A stretch of DNA of 64,000 nucleotides from CAWHQZ01 sp963831645. Lineage in GTDB: Bacteria > Pseudomonadota > Alphaproteobacteria > Rhizobiales > Aestuariivirgaceae. The stretch covers positions 124,001 to 188,000 of the forward strand of contig CAWHQZ010000006.1 of assembly GCA_963831645.1 (NCBI GenBank). Reading direction: 5' to 3'. The first letter of the stretch is position 1, and each line of letters opens with the position of its first letter. The translations under genes and the position numbers were made by a program. Below the pieces are notes generated by a model. The model was not told where the DNA came from and did no database searches. It saw only the letters and a list, made by a program, of their open reading frames with translations. Below, piece after piece: positions 24,444-34,645 of the stretch.

Positions 24444-25649
24444 CTAACCCGAACGGCGCAGCGCTTCCAGCACCGCCCGCGAGGGCTCTCCGTCCAGCCG
24501 CATGCCGCGGCTTTTCTGGAATGCCAGGATTGCTTCATAGGTCCTGGCGCCTAGCCGGCCATCGCTGCCCCCGGTTTGAAACCCCTTCGCCGTCAAGCGC
24601 TTCTGCATTTCGACGCGCTCGGCATAGGTCAGCTCCATGCTCTGATCGGGCCACGCCGTCACGATGGGTCCCCGTCCCCGTATACGGTCCGCCAGATGGC
24701 CCACCGCTACGGCATACGAATGGGATTCGTTGTAGGCCATGATGGCGAGAAAGTTCCTCGTTACCAGAAACGCCGGGCCGGCCATTCCCTGCGGGATGAT
24801 GATGAAGCTTTCGGCATCGCCGCCGCCGAAACTCCCGGCGACCGGCTCGACGCCGAGCTTGCGCCAGGCGCTGACCTTGCGTGGCCGCTTTCTGCCGATG
24901 AGCGAACGGTCGAAATTCGCCGGCAGCCTCACCTCCCAACCCCAGGGCGAGGCGGATGACCAGCCCGCCTTGTTGAGGTAGTTCGCTGTCGAGGCCAGTG
25001 CATCCTCTTCGGAATTCCAAAGATCCCGGGCGCCGTCTCCCGTCCAATCAACCGCATAGGCGAGATAGGACGTGGGTATGAACTGCGTATGGCCCATGGC
25101 TCCCGCCCACGAGCCGGTGAACCGATCGATCGAGATCACGCCGCTTTGCAGGATCCTGAGCGCGGCGACGATTTGCGGCAGCGCATAAGGCCGCCGCCTG
25201 CCGTCGTAGGCGAGGGTAGCAAGCGACCGCATGACGCCCATCGAGCCGATGTCCTGGCCGAAGTTGCTCTCCATGCCCCAGATCGCCATGAGGATATGCC
25301 GGTCAACGCCGTACTTTCGCTCAAGGGCGGCAAGGAGCTTCGCTTTCTCGACCAGTTTTGCCTGGCCTATTTCGATGCGGGCAGGTGTTACGGCCTTGCT
25401 CAGATACTGCGAGGTAGTGGATGTGAACTCGGGCTGGTTGCGCGCCAGTTGCAAAACCGCCGGATCGGGTTCGTCCACTCCGCGAAACGCCTGATCGAAG
25501 GTGCCGCGGCTGATTTTGCCCGCCTTGGCCGCCGGCCAAAGCTTCTGGACGTAGTTCTGAAAGCCGGCGTCGCCGGCCTGGGCGGCGCCGACAGTGACCG
25601 CCAGCGCAGCAACGCCAGCGAAAGCTTTCCGAGTTGCTCTGAACATGGA
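24444..25649 (-). CDS. Lytic murein transglycosylase, MltB family with peptidoglycan-binding domain
   Basis: 401 residues. Signal peptide MFRATRKAFAGVAALAVTVG ending AAQA. The catalytic Glu is in ILMAIWGMESNFGQDIGSMG, followed by SWAGAMGHTQFIPTSYLAYA and WGWEVRLPANFD. The C-terminal PG_binding_1 domain reads GSDGRLGARTYEAILAFQKS. It cuts glycan strands to 1,6-anhydro products in the periplasm. Likely in one operon with the downstream SGNH hydrolase. Confidence 0.93.
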   Translation of the reverse strand, partial: SMFRATRKAFAGVAALAVTVGAAQAGDAGFQNYVQKLWPAAKAGKISRGTFDQAFRGVDEPDPAVLQLARNQPEFTSTTSQYLSKAVTPARIEIGQAKLVEKAKLLAALERKYGVDRHILMAIWGMESNFGQDIGSMGVMRSLATLAYDGRRRPYALPQIVAALRILQSGVISIDRFTGSWAGAMGHTQFIPTSYLAYAVDWTGDGARDLWNSEEDALASTANYLNKAGWSSASPWGWEVRLPANFDRSLIGRKRPRKVSAWRKLGVEPVAGSFGGGDAESFIIIPQGMAGPAFLVTRNFLAIMAYNESHSYAVAVGHLADRIRGRGPIVTAWPDQSMELTYAERVEMQKRLTAKGFQTGGSDGRLGARTYEAILAFQKSRGMRLDGEPSRAVLEALRRSG

Positions 25650-25744
25650 CCCGGAAGCTAGCCGCCCTTGCCGCGCCAGACAAGCCGGGCCATCGCGGAT
25701 CGATCGGTTGCCCACCGCCGGGATTGCTCCTAATAGACCACCCG

Positions 25745-26627
25745 ATGCCGAAGCCGATCAGAAAAGCGGTTTTCCCGGTTGCCGGGCTCGGCACGCGATT
25801 TTTGCCGGCCACCCGGGCGATGCCCAAGGAAATGCTGCCGATCGTCGATCGCCCGGTCATTCAGTTGGTGGTCGATGAGGCGCGCGAAGCGGGAATTCGA
25901 ACACTTCGTATTCGTCACCGGCCGCAACAAGAGCGTGATCGAGGACCACTTCGACCGCCAATATGAGCTGGAAGATACTCTGGTTCGTCGTGGCAAGGAG
26001 GCCGAGCGTCAGCGGCTGGCAGACGAAACTCCGCCTCCCGGCACGATGAGCTTTACCCGGCAGCAGGAGCCTTTGGGCCTCGGCCACGCCGTGTGGTGCG
26101 CACGCAGCCTGATCGGCGAGGAGCCCTTCGCGCTGCTTCTGCCCGACATGATCATGCACGCCGCCAGGGGATGCCTCGCCCAGATGATGGCCGTCTATGC
26201 CGAGACCGGAGGGAATGTCATTGCCGTCGAGGAGGTACCGCTGGAACACGCCCACCGCTATGGCGTGGTGGGCGTGGGCAAGCCGGTCGGTCAGGCGTTC
26301 GCCATCACACGCATGGTGGAAAAACCGGCAAGCGATCCCCCCTCGAATCTGATCATCTCCGGGCGCTATATCCTGCAGCCGGAGATTTTTTCCAGGCTCG
26401 AGCATCAATCCAGCGGCGCCGGCGGGGAAATTCAGCTGACGGATGCGATGATCGCCTTGCTGGCCGAGCAACCCTTCTTCGGTTTCCGCTTCAAGGGCAC
26501 GACTTTCGATTGCGGTGACCGGCTGGGTTTCCTGATGGCCAATGTCGTCCATGGCCTGGAGCGCAACGATCTGGGGGAAGCGTTCAGGACTTCACTCGTT
26601 CGGCACCTGAAGGGTTCCGCACGCTGA
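25745..26627 (+). CDS. galU: UTP-glucose-1-phosphate uridylyltransferase, one frameshift
   Basis: Makes UDP-glucose for surface polysaccharides. The N-terminal nucleotide-binding motif reads VFPVAGLGTRFLPATRAMPK. An inserted T near 25900 (GGAATTCGAAC where GGAATCGAAC would keep frame) moves the reading into EHFVFVTGRNKSVIEDHFDR and onward to FDCGDRLGFLMANVVHG. Restored length is about 294 residues, normal for GalU. Probably a consensus error. Confidence 0.93.
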
Positions 26628-26660
26628 GTCCGGGCGTGCCGCAGACAACAAGCCGGCTCA

Positions 26661-27659
26661 TCACAGCCAGCCTTGCAGTTCCTGTTGGATCAGCCTCGAC
26701 AACATGTCGAGCGAGCCGGGCGAGTCGTTGAGCGCCGGCACCAGCGAGAAGTGTTCGCCGCCGCTTTCGGTAAAAGTCTCGGCAAGTCCGATTGCCACCT
26801 CCTCCAGGGTTTCGACACAATCAGCGGCAAATCCCGGGCAGAACATGACGAGGTTGCGTGCACCCGATTTCGCAAGCTCCGCAACGGTGTCTACCGCATA
26901 TGGTTTGAGCCATTCCGACCTGCCGAATCGGGATTGAAACACGTGTGCAAATTCGCCTTCCCCAAGCCCCATCTTTTCGGCAAACAGGCGCGCGGTGGCT
27001 AGGCAGTGGCGATGGTAGGGATCGCCCTTGTCGACGACGATCTGCGGCAGCCCGTGAAACGAAGCCAGGATCTTGTCCGGCTTCCAGTCGAGCCCTGCCA
27101 GGTGCTGGCGCACGCTTGCCGCAAGCGCTGCGATATAGACGGGATGATCGTAATAGGGCGGTAGGGTGCGCAGGGCGGGCTGCCAGCGCATCTCTCTCAG
27201 GGCATCGCCGGCCTTGTCCACCACGCTCGCAGTGGTGGAGGCCGCGTATTGCGGATAGAGAGGTGCTATGAGCAGGCGGTCGTGTCCTTCATCCTTGAGC
27301 TTGCGTAGACTGTCGCCGATCGCCGGCTGGCCATAACGCATTGCCCAGTCGACCGTCACTTGTGTGAGCGACGACAGCTTGGCCGACAGGCCGGCGGCCT
27401 GCGCTCGCGTTATGGTCCGTAACGGTGACTCGTTTCGCTCCCGGTTCCATATCTTTTTGTAGGCTCGCCCCGTCCGCGTCGGGCGAACGGTTAGAATTAC
27501 GCCATTGAGTAGAATCCACCACAGAGCTCGGTTGCCTTCAACTACGCGTGGATCCCAGAGAAACTCCTTGAGGTAGCGGCGCACCGACAGGTAGTCGGTT
27601 CCCTCCGGCGTGCCGAGATTTACGAGCAGCACCCCGATGCGATTGGCGGACGCGGTCAT
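26661..27659 (-). CDS. hemH: Ferrochelatase
   Basis: Inserts iron into protoporphyrin IX, last step of heme synthesis. 332 residues. GVLLVNLGTPEGTDYLSVRR, the invariant His in ILASFHGLPQIVVDKGDPY and the acidic motif FCPGFAADCVETLEEVAIGL are all present. The start ATG overlaps the stop of the upstream oxidoreductase (ATGA). Convergent with galU. Confidence 0.96.
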   Translation of the reverse strand: MTASANRIGVLLVNLGTPEGTDYLSVRRYLKEFLWDPRVVEGNRALWWILLNGVILTVRPTRTGRAYKKIWNRERNESPLRTITRAQAAGLSAKLSSLTQVTVDWAMRYGQPAIGDSLRKLKDEGHDRLLIAPLYPQYAASTTASVVDKAGDALREMRWQPALRTLPPYYDHPVYIAALAASVRQHLAGLDWKPDKILASFHGLPQIVVDKGDPYHRHCLATARLFAEKMGLGEGEFAHVFQSRFGRSEWLKPYAVDTVAELAKSGARNLVMFCPGFAADCVETLEEVAIGLAETFTESGGEHFSLVPALNDSPGSLDMLSRLIQQELQGWL

Positions 27660-30600
27660 TCCGCGGCGATGGCCCGTGGCGCCGGCTTGCTGTCGTGAAA
27701 GGCGGCGAGGAGTTGCGGCGTCTTGCTTTCGACGTCGGCAAGATGCCGCTCCTTGACATGACCGAAGCCGCGGATGTGCTCGGGCAACGAAGCGACCTCG
27801 ACTGCCAGTTTCATCTTTGCGGCGGTGATGCTCGGCAGCAGCCCTTCGATCCTGCTGCAATATTCGTCAATGAGCGCGCGCTCGCGCCGCCGTTCCGCAC
27901 TGTAGCCAAAGATATCGAGGGCGGTTCCGCGCAGGAAGCGCAGCCGCGCCAGCATCGCGAACGCGGTGAGCATCCACGGACCAAACGCCCGCTTGCGCAA
28001 ATGCCCGGTAACAGGATCGCGCCTGGCCAGCAGCGGCGGCGCCAGATGAAAATTCAGGCGGCCGCCCTTGAAGCGCCCGGCCAGCGCCTTTTGGAACTCG
28101 CCGTTGCTGTACAGACGGGCCACTTCGTATTCGTCCTTATACGCCATGAGCTTGAACAGATAGCGGGCCACCGCTTCGGTGAGTTGCGTGGAATTCTCCT
28201 CGAGCTCGGCTTCCTGCCGGCGAACCTTGTCGATGAATTTCCGGTAGCGCTGCGAGTAGGCCTCGTTCTGGTAGTCGGCGAGAAACCCCGCGCGGCGCTC
28301 GATCAGCTCATCGACTGTACGGGGTTTGGATGCCTCGCCGGTCCTCCCCAATGCCGTTTCCACTGCCGCCGGGTCTCCGGCAGCGCGCCGGCCCCACCGG
28401 AAAGCTTCGACGTTCATTTCGACCACCACGCCGTTGAGCTCGATCGCCCTTTCGATGGCTTCAACCCCGACCGGCACCAGTCCCCGCTGACAGGCATAGC
28501 CCAGAGTGAACATGTTCGCGGCCACTGTTTCACCGAACAGCGCTGTCGCAAAGTCCGTCGCGTCGACAAAAGAGGCTGCCTTGGTTCGCGTGCGGATGCG
28601 CTGCTGCATCTCCTCGACCGGCAGTCGAAAATCTGCATCACGGGTGAATTGCGCCGGCATGACGGGATGGCTGTTCACGATCGCGTGGGCACGCTCGGGG
28701 CTGCAGGTTTCCATGACCCGCCCGGAGGCCGAAGTGACCAAATCGCAGCCGAGCACGAGATCGGCGCCCAGGGCGGTGATGCGCGCCGCCGCAATGGCCT
28801 CCGGGCTGGCGGCGATTTTCAGATGGGTCACCACCGCCCCGTTTTTCTGCGCCAGCCCGACCATGTCGATGAGCGCAGCACCCTTGCCCTCCAGGTGCGC
28901 TGCCATGCCAAGCACATGTCCGATGGTGACGACGCCGGTGCCGCCGATGCCGGTGACGAGGATCGACCGGGGCCGGTCGAGCGGCGGCTGCTCGGGCGGC
29001 GGCAGGTTCGCCAACGTTCCCGCCGCAACATTGGACCTCGCCGCCTGCGCGCCGCGCAACAACTCGCCGCCCTCGATCGTGACGAAGCTCGGGCAGAATC
29101 CCCTGAGGCAGGAATAGTCGCCGTTGCACGCCGACTGGTCGATTTGGCGCTTGCGGCCGAACTCGGTTTCCGACGGCACAATGGCGACGCAGTTCGATTG
29201 CACGCCGCAGTCGCCGCACCCTTCACAGACGAGCTCGTTGATGAACACGCGGCGTGGCGCCTCGGGATAGGTCCCGCGCTTGCGGCGCCGACGCTTCTCG
29301 GCCGCACACTTCTGGTCGTAGATCAGGACCGAGACCCCCTCGAGTCGCCCCAGATCTTTCTGAACTGCCTGCAGGTCGTCGCGGTGATGGAAGCTAGTGC
29401 CCATAGGAAAGCCCGCGTCCCGCGGATAATTGTCCGGCGCATCGGAAACGACAGCAATGCGCTCAACTCCGCAGGCCCGCATTTGCCGGGCGATCATGGG
29501 TACGCTCAGAGGACCGTCGTTCTCCTGCCCGCCGGTCATGGCCACCGCGTCGTTGTAGAGAACCTTGTAGGTGATATTGACCCCGGCGGCGATTGCCGCG
29601 CGCACGGCTTGAATGCCCGAATGATTGTAGGTGCCGTCACCGAGATTCTGAAAGACATGCCGGCGGGTGGAGAACGGCGCCTCGCCGATCCAGTTTGCGC
29701 CTTCACCGCCCATCTGTGTCGATCCTTCGGTGTTGCGCTCGGGAATGGACTGCACCATCCAGTGACAGCCGATGCCGGCATAGCCCCGTGCTTCCTCGGG
29801 AATAACTGTTGAAGAGTTGTGCGGGCACCCGGCGCAGAAATACATCGGCCGGGTCGCCAGATCCGATAGTGTTTGGCCGCCCGCGAGTGCTGATTTCACC
29901 TTTGCAAGCGCCGCCCCGAGAGCGGCGTCGCCGGCTCCGTGCAGAAGCCTGTCGCCGATCGCCTGGGCGATGAGGTTCGGCTCCAGCACGCCATAGGCGG
30001 GCAAAAGTTCAGCACCGGTCTCATCGAACTTACCCAGGATCTGCGGCGCTCGCCCGGTCTCCAGCAGCACGTCCTTGACATGGGTTTCGATGAAGGCGCG
30101 TTTCTCCTCCACGATCAGGATGACATCGAGCCCCTGGGCAAAAGCCCGAACGATCGTGGGTTCGACCGGCCATGTCAGAGCGAGCTTCAGAAGCCTGAGA
30201 CCCAGTCTGCTCGCCCTGCCTTCGTCGATGCCGAGCTCGGCTAGCGCCTGACGAACATCGAGATAGCTTTTGCCGGCGGTAATGACACCCACCCTGGCGT
30301 CCTTGCCGCCATCGAAAATGAGCCGATCGATCCGGTTGGCGCGCGCGAAGGCCACGGCGGCAAATCGCTTATCCTTGTGGAGTCGGCGTTCCTGTTCGTA
30401 GCGACCATCCGCCGGCCGTATGTTCAAGCCGCCTTCCGGCATCGCGAAGTCGGTGGGCAACATCGTGCGGCCACGCCCAGCGCCCGCCTCGATTACGGCG
30501 CTCGACTCCACGTTGTCGTGCACGCATTTGATGCCGACCCAGGTGCCTGCAAAGCGCGACATGGCGATGCCCAGGAGTGCGTAATCGTAGATCTCCTGCA

Positions 30601-31126
30601 CGCCGGCCGGGTGGAGAACCGGGATCATGGCATCGAGCATCGCGAAATCGCTCTGATGTGCGCAGGTTGAGCTTTCGGCGTTGTGGTCGTCGCCCATCAG
30701 GACGATGACACCGCCGTGTTTCGAGGTGCCGGCGAGATTGGCGTGCCGGAACACGTCACCGGAACGGTCGACGCCCGGGCCCTTGCCGTACCACATGCCG
30801 AACACGCCATCGAAACGCCCTTCGCCGCGCATTTCCGCCTGTTGCGTGCCCCAGAGCGCGGTCGCGGCGAGATCTTCGTTGAGGCCGGGCGCCAGGATGA
30901 TGTTGCGCGGCGCCAGCAGTTTCTGGGCACGCATGAACTGCTGATCGACGCCGCCGAGCGGCGAGCCGCGATAGCCCGAGATGTAGCCGGCGGTGTTGAG
31001 CCCGGCGCGGCGGTCGCGTTCATGCTGCATGAGCGCCGCCCTGACCAGCGCCTGGGTCCCCGACACGAATATGCGGTCGATGCCGAGGTCGTATTTGTCG
31101 TCGATGGTAACGGCGTTGATCGTCAT
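27656..31126 (-). CDS. Fused indolepyruvate ferredoxin oxidoreductase
   Basis: 1156 residues, the fused alpha-beta form common in Proteobacteria. It oxidatively decarboxylates aryl pyruvates (or branched 2-oxoacids) to acyl-CoA, reducing ferredoxin. TPP-binding region: FQNLGDGTYNHSGIQAV and YNDAVAMTGGQ. Ferredoxin-type clusters: CEGCGDCGVQSNCVAI and CNGDYSCLRGFCPSF. The gamma-type domain begins ILVTGIGGTGVVTIGHVLG. Intact in one frame. Translationally coupled to hemH downstream. Confidence 0.93.
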   Translation of the reverse strand: MTINAVTIDDKYDLGIDRIFVSGTQALVRAALMQHERDRRAGLNTAGYISGYRGSPLGGVDQQFMRAQKLLAPRNIILAPGLNEDLAATALWGTQQAEMRGEGRFDGVFGMWYGKGPGVDRSGDVFRHANLAGTSKHGGVIVLMGDDHNAESSTCAHQSDFAMLDAMIPVLHPAGVQEIYDYALLGIAMSRFAGTWVGIKCVHDNVESSAVIEAGAGRGRTMLPTDFAMPEGGLNIRPADGRYEQERRLHKDKRFAAVAFARANRIDRLIFDGGKDARVGVITAGKSYLDVRQALAELGIDEGRASRLGLRLLKLALTWPVEPTIVRAFAQGLDVILIVEEKRAFIETHVKDVLLETGRAPQILGKFDETGAELLPAYGVLEPNLIAQAIGDRLLHGAGDAALGAALAKVKSALAGGQTLSDLATRPMYFCAGCPHNSSTVIPEEARGYAGIGCHWMVQSIPERNTEGSTQMGGEGANWIGEAPFSTRRHVFQNLGDGTYNHSGIQAVRAAIAAGVNITYKVLYNDAVAMTGGQENDGPLSVPMIARQMRACGVERIAVVSDAPDNYPRDAGFPMGTSFHHRDDLQAVQKDLGRLEGVSVLIYDQKCAAEKRRRRKRGTYPEAPRRVFINELVCEGCGDCGVQSNCVAIVPSETEFGRKRQIDQSACNGDYSCLRGFCPSFVTIEGGELLRGAQAARSNVAAGTLANLPPPEQPPLDRPRSILVTGIGGTGVVTIGHVLGMAAHLEGKGAALIDMVGLAQKNGAVVTHLKIAASPEAIAAARITALGADLVLGCDLVTSASGRVMETCSPERAHAIVNSHPVMPAQFTRDADFRLPVEEMQQRIRTRTKAASFVDATDFATALFGETVAANMFTLGYACQRGLVPVGVEAIERAIELNGVVVEMNVEAFRWGRRAAGDPAAVETALGRTGEASKPRTVDELIERRAGFLADYQNEAYSQRYRKFIDKVRRQEAELEENSTQLTEAVARYLFKLMAYKDEYEVARLYSNGEFQKALAGRFKGGRLNFHLAPPLLARRDPVTGHLRKRAFGPWMLTAFAMLARLRFLRGTALDIFGYSAERRRERALIDEYCSRIEGLLPSITAAKMKLAVEVASLPEHIRGFGHVKERHLADVESKTPQLLAAFHDSKPAPRAIAAE

Positions 31127-31353
31127 TGAGTGCCTCTGCTAGAGGCCGGGTTCTGCCGAAACAACAGCTTTTTCACGCCTTCGTCCAGCCAAAGGTGTTG
31201 CACGGGTAGCCACCGTCGGCTTGCTTAGGCTTGCTTCCGGCAACTTGCGTCCCGCTGACGGAGCCGCTAGGTTGATCTCAAGGGGCCGATAGCGGTCGCC
31301 CCTTCAGGCGTCAGGCCCAAGCACCGCTCCACTTCTTGTGTGGAGAACATGCT

Positions 31354-32166
31354 ATGGGCAGCTTCAAGATATCACCTCAGGATCTGTTTCGCCGTCTAGG
31401 CCTCGGCCAGGCGCCGATCATCGTCGACGTCCGGCGCCAACCGGCGTTCGCGGAGGCCAAACACGTAATCCCCTCGGCAAGCTGGCGCGATCACCTCGCA
31501 GTCGACCGCTGGCAAAGTGAGATCCCGGCAGGTGAGGAAGTAGTAATTTATTGCATCCACGGTCACAACGTCAGCCAGCTTGTGACCGCGCGGCTCAGGG
31601 CGCATGGAACGGAGGCCCTTACGCTCGAAGGCGGCATCGAGGCCTGGATCGCGGCCGGATATCCGGTGATCGGCAAATCCGCCTATGCACCGCCGGAGGC
31701 AGTCGAGCCGAGCACGTGGGTTACCCGAACAAATCCGAAGATCGATCGCATTGCCTGCCCGTGGTTCATTCGCCGCTTCGTCGACCGCCGCGCCCGGTTC
31801 CTGTTCGTCGATCCCGATCAGGTATTGGCGGTGGCCGAAGAACTCAACGCCACCGCGTTCGACATAGAGGGTGCGCCGATCACTCATCACGGCGAGCGCT
31901 GCAGCTTCGATGACCTGCTCGACCATTTTGCGGTGAGCGACCCCGCCTTGCGGCAGATGGCGGAAATCGTGCGCGGCGCCGACACCGCGAGGCCTGATCT
32001 CGCTCGCGAAGCTGCCGGCCTCCTTGCCGTGTCGCTCGGCATCTCTGCGCAGTCGCGCAGCGATCAGGACGCGCTCGAAAGGGGCTTCCCGGTCTATGAT
32101 GCGCTCATTGCATGGCTCAATTTCGCCCGCGGTGAGACACACAGCTGGCCGGTGGCCCGTCCGTGA
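31354..32166 (+). CDS. Rhodanese-ChrB fusion, chromate resistance protein
   Basis: 270 residues in two parts. An N-terminal rhodanese domain carries IIVDVRRQPAFAEAKHVIP and the active-site Cys loop VVIYCIHGHNVSQL. A C-terminal ChrB domain carries NPKIDRIACPWFIRRFVDRR. ATG 31354 is preferred because it follows a GGAGA ribosome site. It overlaps the chrA start by GTGA, so the two are coupled. ChrB-type proteins aid chromate resistance, by regulation or chemistry. Confidence 0.9.
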   Translation: MGSFKISPQDLFRRLGLGQAPIIVDVRRQPAFAEAKHVIPSASWRDHLAVDRWQSEIPAGEEVVIYCIHGHNVSQLVTARLRAHGTEALTLEGGIEAWIAAGYPVIGKSAYAPPEAVEPSTWVTRTNPKIDRIACPWFIRRFVDRRARFLFVDPDQVLAVAEELNATAFDIEGAPITHHGERCSFDDLLDHFAVSDPALRQMAEIVRGADTARPDLAREAAGLLAVSLGISAQSRSDQDALERGFPVYDALIAWLNFARGETHSWPVARP

Positions 32167-33437
32167 GCGCCACCGGAGCCGTGAGCTTCAGGGAAGCTCT
32201 CGGTGTATGGGCAAGGATCGGCGTCCTTTCCTTTGGCGGGCCCGCCGGACAGATCGCCCTCATGCACCGGATCATCGTCGATGAGAAGCGATGGCTTTCC
32301 GAAGAGCGCTTTCTGCACGCCCTCAATTTCTGCACGCTGCTGCCCGGACCCGAGGCCATGCAGCTCGCCACGTATGCCGGCTGGTCGCTTCATGGCGTGC
32401 GCGGCGGGCTTGCCGCGGGCCTGTTGTTCGTGCTGCCCGGCGCGCTGGTCGTGTTGGCGCTGAGCATGCTCTACGCAGCGTATGGGCAGCTGCCGGCGGT
32501 GGCAGCGGTATTTTACGGCGTCAAGGCGGCCGTGCTGATCATCGTCGTGGAGGCTCTCGTACGGGTGGCGCGCCGCGCGCTGAAATTGCCCAGCGACTGG
32601 TGGATCGCCGCGGCGGCGTTCGCGGCGCTGTTCGTGTTCGCCGTCCCATTTCCCCTCGTCATTCTCGTGGCGGCGATTTTTGGGGCCTGGAGGTCCCGAT
32701 CCGTTGTTGCCCCGAGAGTGGCAATGGAAGCTCCGGACTTGAGCACACTCCGGACCGTTGCCGTGTGGCTCGCCCTGTGGCTCGTTCCGGTTGCCCTGAT
32801 AATCGCCATGGCAGGGACCGGCCACGTGTGGTCGGACATCGCGGTGTTTTTCTCCAAGCTCGCCGTCGTTTCCTTCGGCGGCGCCTATGCGCTACTCGCC
32901 TACATGGCGCAGCACGCCGTGGAACAGAAACACTGGCTCACCGCGCCGGAAATGGTCGACGGCCTCGGTCTTGCAGAAACAACCCCGGGGCCCCTGATCC
33001 TGGTAATTCAATTCGTGAGTTATCTTGCCGGATATCGGCTGGCCGGCGGCGTGTCGGGCGGCCTCGTGGCTGCAGCGATTTCGCTTTGGGTGACCTTCGT
33101 GCCATGCTTTCTATGGATCTTCGCCTGCGCCCCTTATCTCGAGGCATTGCGCGCCCTGCCTAAGCTATCCGGCGCGCTGGCGGCGATCACTGCTGCGGTC
33201 GTAGGCGTGATTCTCAACCTTTCTTTGTGGTTCGCCCTGCAGGTGCTGTTCACCGAAGTTCGGCGCTACGAAGCACCTCCCATCCGGATTCACCTTCCTG
33301 ATATCGAGAGCCTCGACTGGGGCGCGGTCGGTCTGTCCATCGGCGCCGCCCTTTTGCTCCTTCGCTTTCGCCTCGGCATCCCCTCCACGCTGGCAGTCAG
33401 CGCCCTGGCGGGGTTCTCACTTCGGACCCTCATGTGA
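32163..33437 (+). CDS. chrA: Chromate transporter ChrA
   Basis: 424 residues, long form with two CHR domains and about ten membrane helices. N-terminal motif FGGPAGQIALMHRIIVDEKR and PGPEAMQLATYAGW. The second half repeats as SFGGAYALLAYMAQ and ETTPGPLILVIQFVSYLAG. Expels chromate from the cytoplasm. GTG start overlapping the ChrB stop. The 3' end overlaps the convergent acyl-CoA dehydrogenase by 21 bases. Confidence 0.95.
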   Translation: MSATGAVSFREALGVWARIGVLSFGGPAGQIALMHRIIVDEKRWLSEERFLHALNFCTLLPGPEAMQLATYAGWSLHGVRGGLAAGLLFVLPGALVVLALSMLYAAYGQLPAVAAVFYGVKAAVLIIVVEALVRVARRALKLPSDWWIAAAAFAALFVFAVPFPLVILVAAIFGAWRSRSVVAPRVAMEAPDLSTLRTVAVWLALWLVPVALIIAMAGTGHVWSDIAVFFSKLAVVSFGGAYALLAYMAQHAVEQKHWLTAPEMVDGLGLAETTPGPLILVIQFVSYLAGYRLAGGVSGGLVAAAISLWVTFVPCFLWIFACAPYLEALRALPKLSGALAAITAAVVGVILNLSLWFALQVLFTEVRRYEAPPIRIHLPDIESLDWGAVGLSIGAALLLLRFRLGIPSTLAVSALAGFSLRTLM

Positions 33438-34637
33438 GCCCCAGCTCCAGAAGTCGTTGCCGAGTTTGGCGTAGTGCCGGGCCAACAGCATCCTGTGCAC
33501 CTCGGAAGCCCCATCGACCAGCCTGGCGCAACGTGCATAGCGATAAATCCACTCGACCACCGTGTCTTTCGAATACCCCTTGGCGCCCAGAAGCTGCACG
33601 CCCGTATCGGCCGCACGGTGCAGCGCGTCGGCCACGTGAATCTTGGCCATGGCGACTTCCTTTTGCGCGGTTTCACCCTGCTCGAGGAGCCACGCCGCAT
33701 GCATGGTCAGCAGTCTCCCGATGTGAATGTCTTTGGCGACGTCGGCGAGCATCATCTGGATGGTTTCACGATCAGCGAGCCTGGTTCCGAAGGCCTTGCG
33801 TTGGCGAACGTAGGTTCCGGCCTCCTCGAGGCACCGCTTGGCGAGCCCGAGCCAGCGCATGCAATGGGTCAGTCGCGCCGGACCGAGGCGCATCTGGGTG
33901 AGCTTGAGACCGTCTCCTTCCTGGAGCAGGCGGTGTTCGAGCGGAATCTCCAGCCCGTCGAACTCCAGTTCGCAGACGCCGCCGTGTTCTTCCGGGCCCA
34001 TCGTCGGAATGCGCCGTACGATGCGCCAGCCCGGATCATCACGATGATAGAGAAAGCCCGAAAGGCCGCGCCGCGGATCGTCCGACGTGCGGGCGATGAG
34101 AATGAAATGCAGGGCTTCCGCCGCGCCCGATATGAACCACTTGCGGCCATGTATTATGTAGCGGTCTCCCTTGCGCTCTGCCCGCGACCTCATCATGCCG
34201 CCGGGATCGGAGCCCGATCCGGGCGCGGGCTCCGTCATCGCGAACGCCGATCGAGCCTTGCCTTCGATGATCGGCATCAGCCATTTTTCCTTCATCGCGG
34301 CGCTGCCGAGCACTTTGTCGAGAACCTGCATGTTGCCATCGTCGGGTGCGGCACAATTGAGGACGACTGGGCCGAAGATCGAACGGTTTGCCTCCTCATA
34401 AATCGCTGCCAGGCCGGTGAGGGCGAGGCCAAGTCCGCCGCGCCCCCGCGGCATCTGCGGCGCCCACAGGCCGAGCGCTTTCGCCTTGCCGCGGACGATC
34501 TCGAGCACGTCCAGCCTGATGTTTTCGTAAGGATCGTAGTTGGAGCGCTCACGCTCGAGCGGCAATACTTCCTCGGCGATGAATGCGCGCACCCTGCTGC
34601 GCAACGCCTCAACCGGAGCGGTCAGGAGGAAATCCAT
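33417..34637 (-). CDS. Acyl-CoA dehydrogenase family protein
   Basis: 406 residues, FAD flavoenzyme of acyl-CoA beta-oxidation type. Motifs: FAMTEPAPGSGSDPGGM, GRKWFISGAAEA, RLGPARLTHCMRWLG and a C-terminal RYARCARLVDGASEVHRMLL. It resembles ACAD10/11-type enzymes more than short-chain ones. ATG 34637 is chosen because it lies 8 bases after the SDR gene stop, forming a two-gene unit. Confidence 0.9.
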   Translation of the reverse strand: MDFLLTAPVEALRSRVRAFIAEEVLPLERERSNYDPYENIRLDVLEIVRGKAKALGLWAPQMPRGRGGLGLALTGLAAIYEEANRSIFGPVVLNCAAPDDGNMQVLDKVLGSAAMKEKWLMPIIEGKARSAFAMTEPAPGSGSDPGGMMRSRAERKGDRYIIHGRKWFISGAAEALHFILIARTSDDPRRGLSGFLYHRDDPGWRIVRRIPTMGPEEHGGVCELEFDGLEIPLEHRLLQEGDGLKLTQMRLGPARLTHCMRWLGLAKRCLEEAGTYVRQRKAFGTRLADRETIQMMLADVAKDIHIGRLLTMHAAWLLEQGETAQKEVAMAKIHVADALHRAADTGVQLLGAKGYSKDTVVEWIYRYARCARLVDGASEVHRMLLARHYAKLGNDFWSWGSHEGPK

Positions 34638-34645
34638 CGACCGGA

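Noticed and set aside
27695..29812. 705-codon open frame opposite the indolepyruvate oxidoreductase
   Set aside because: Mirror of a confidently identified gene, with shadow-type composition.
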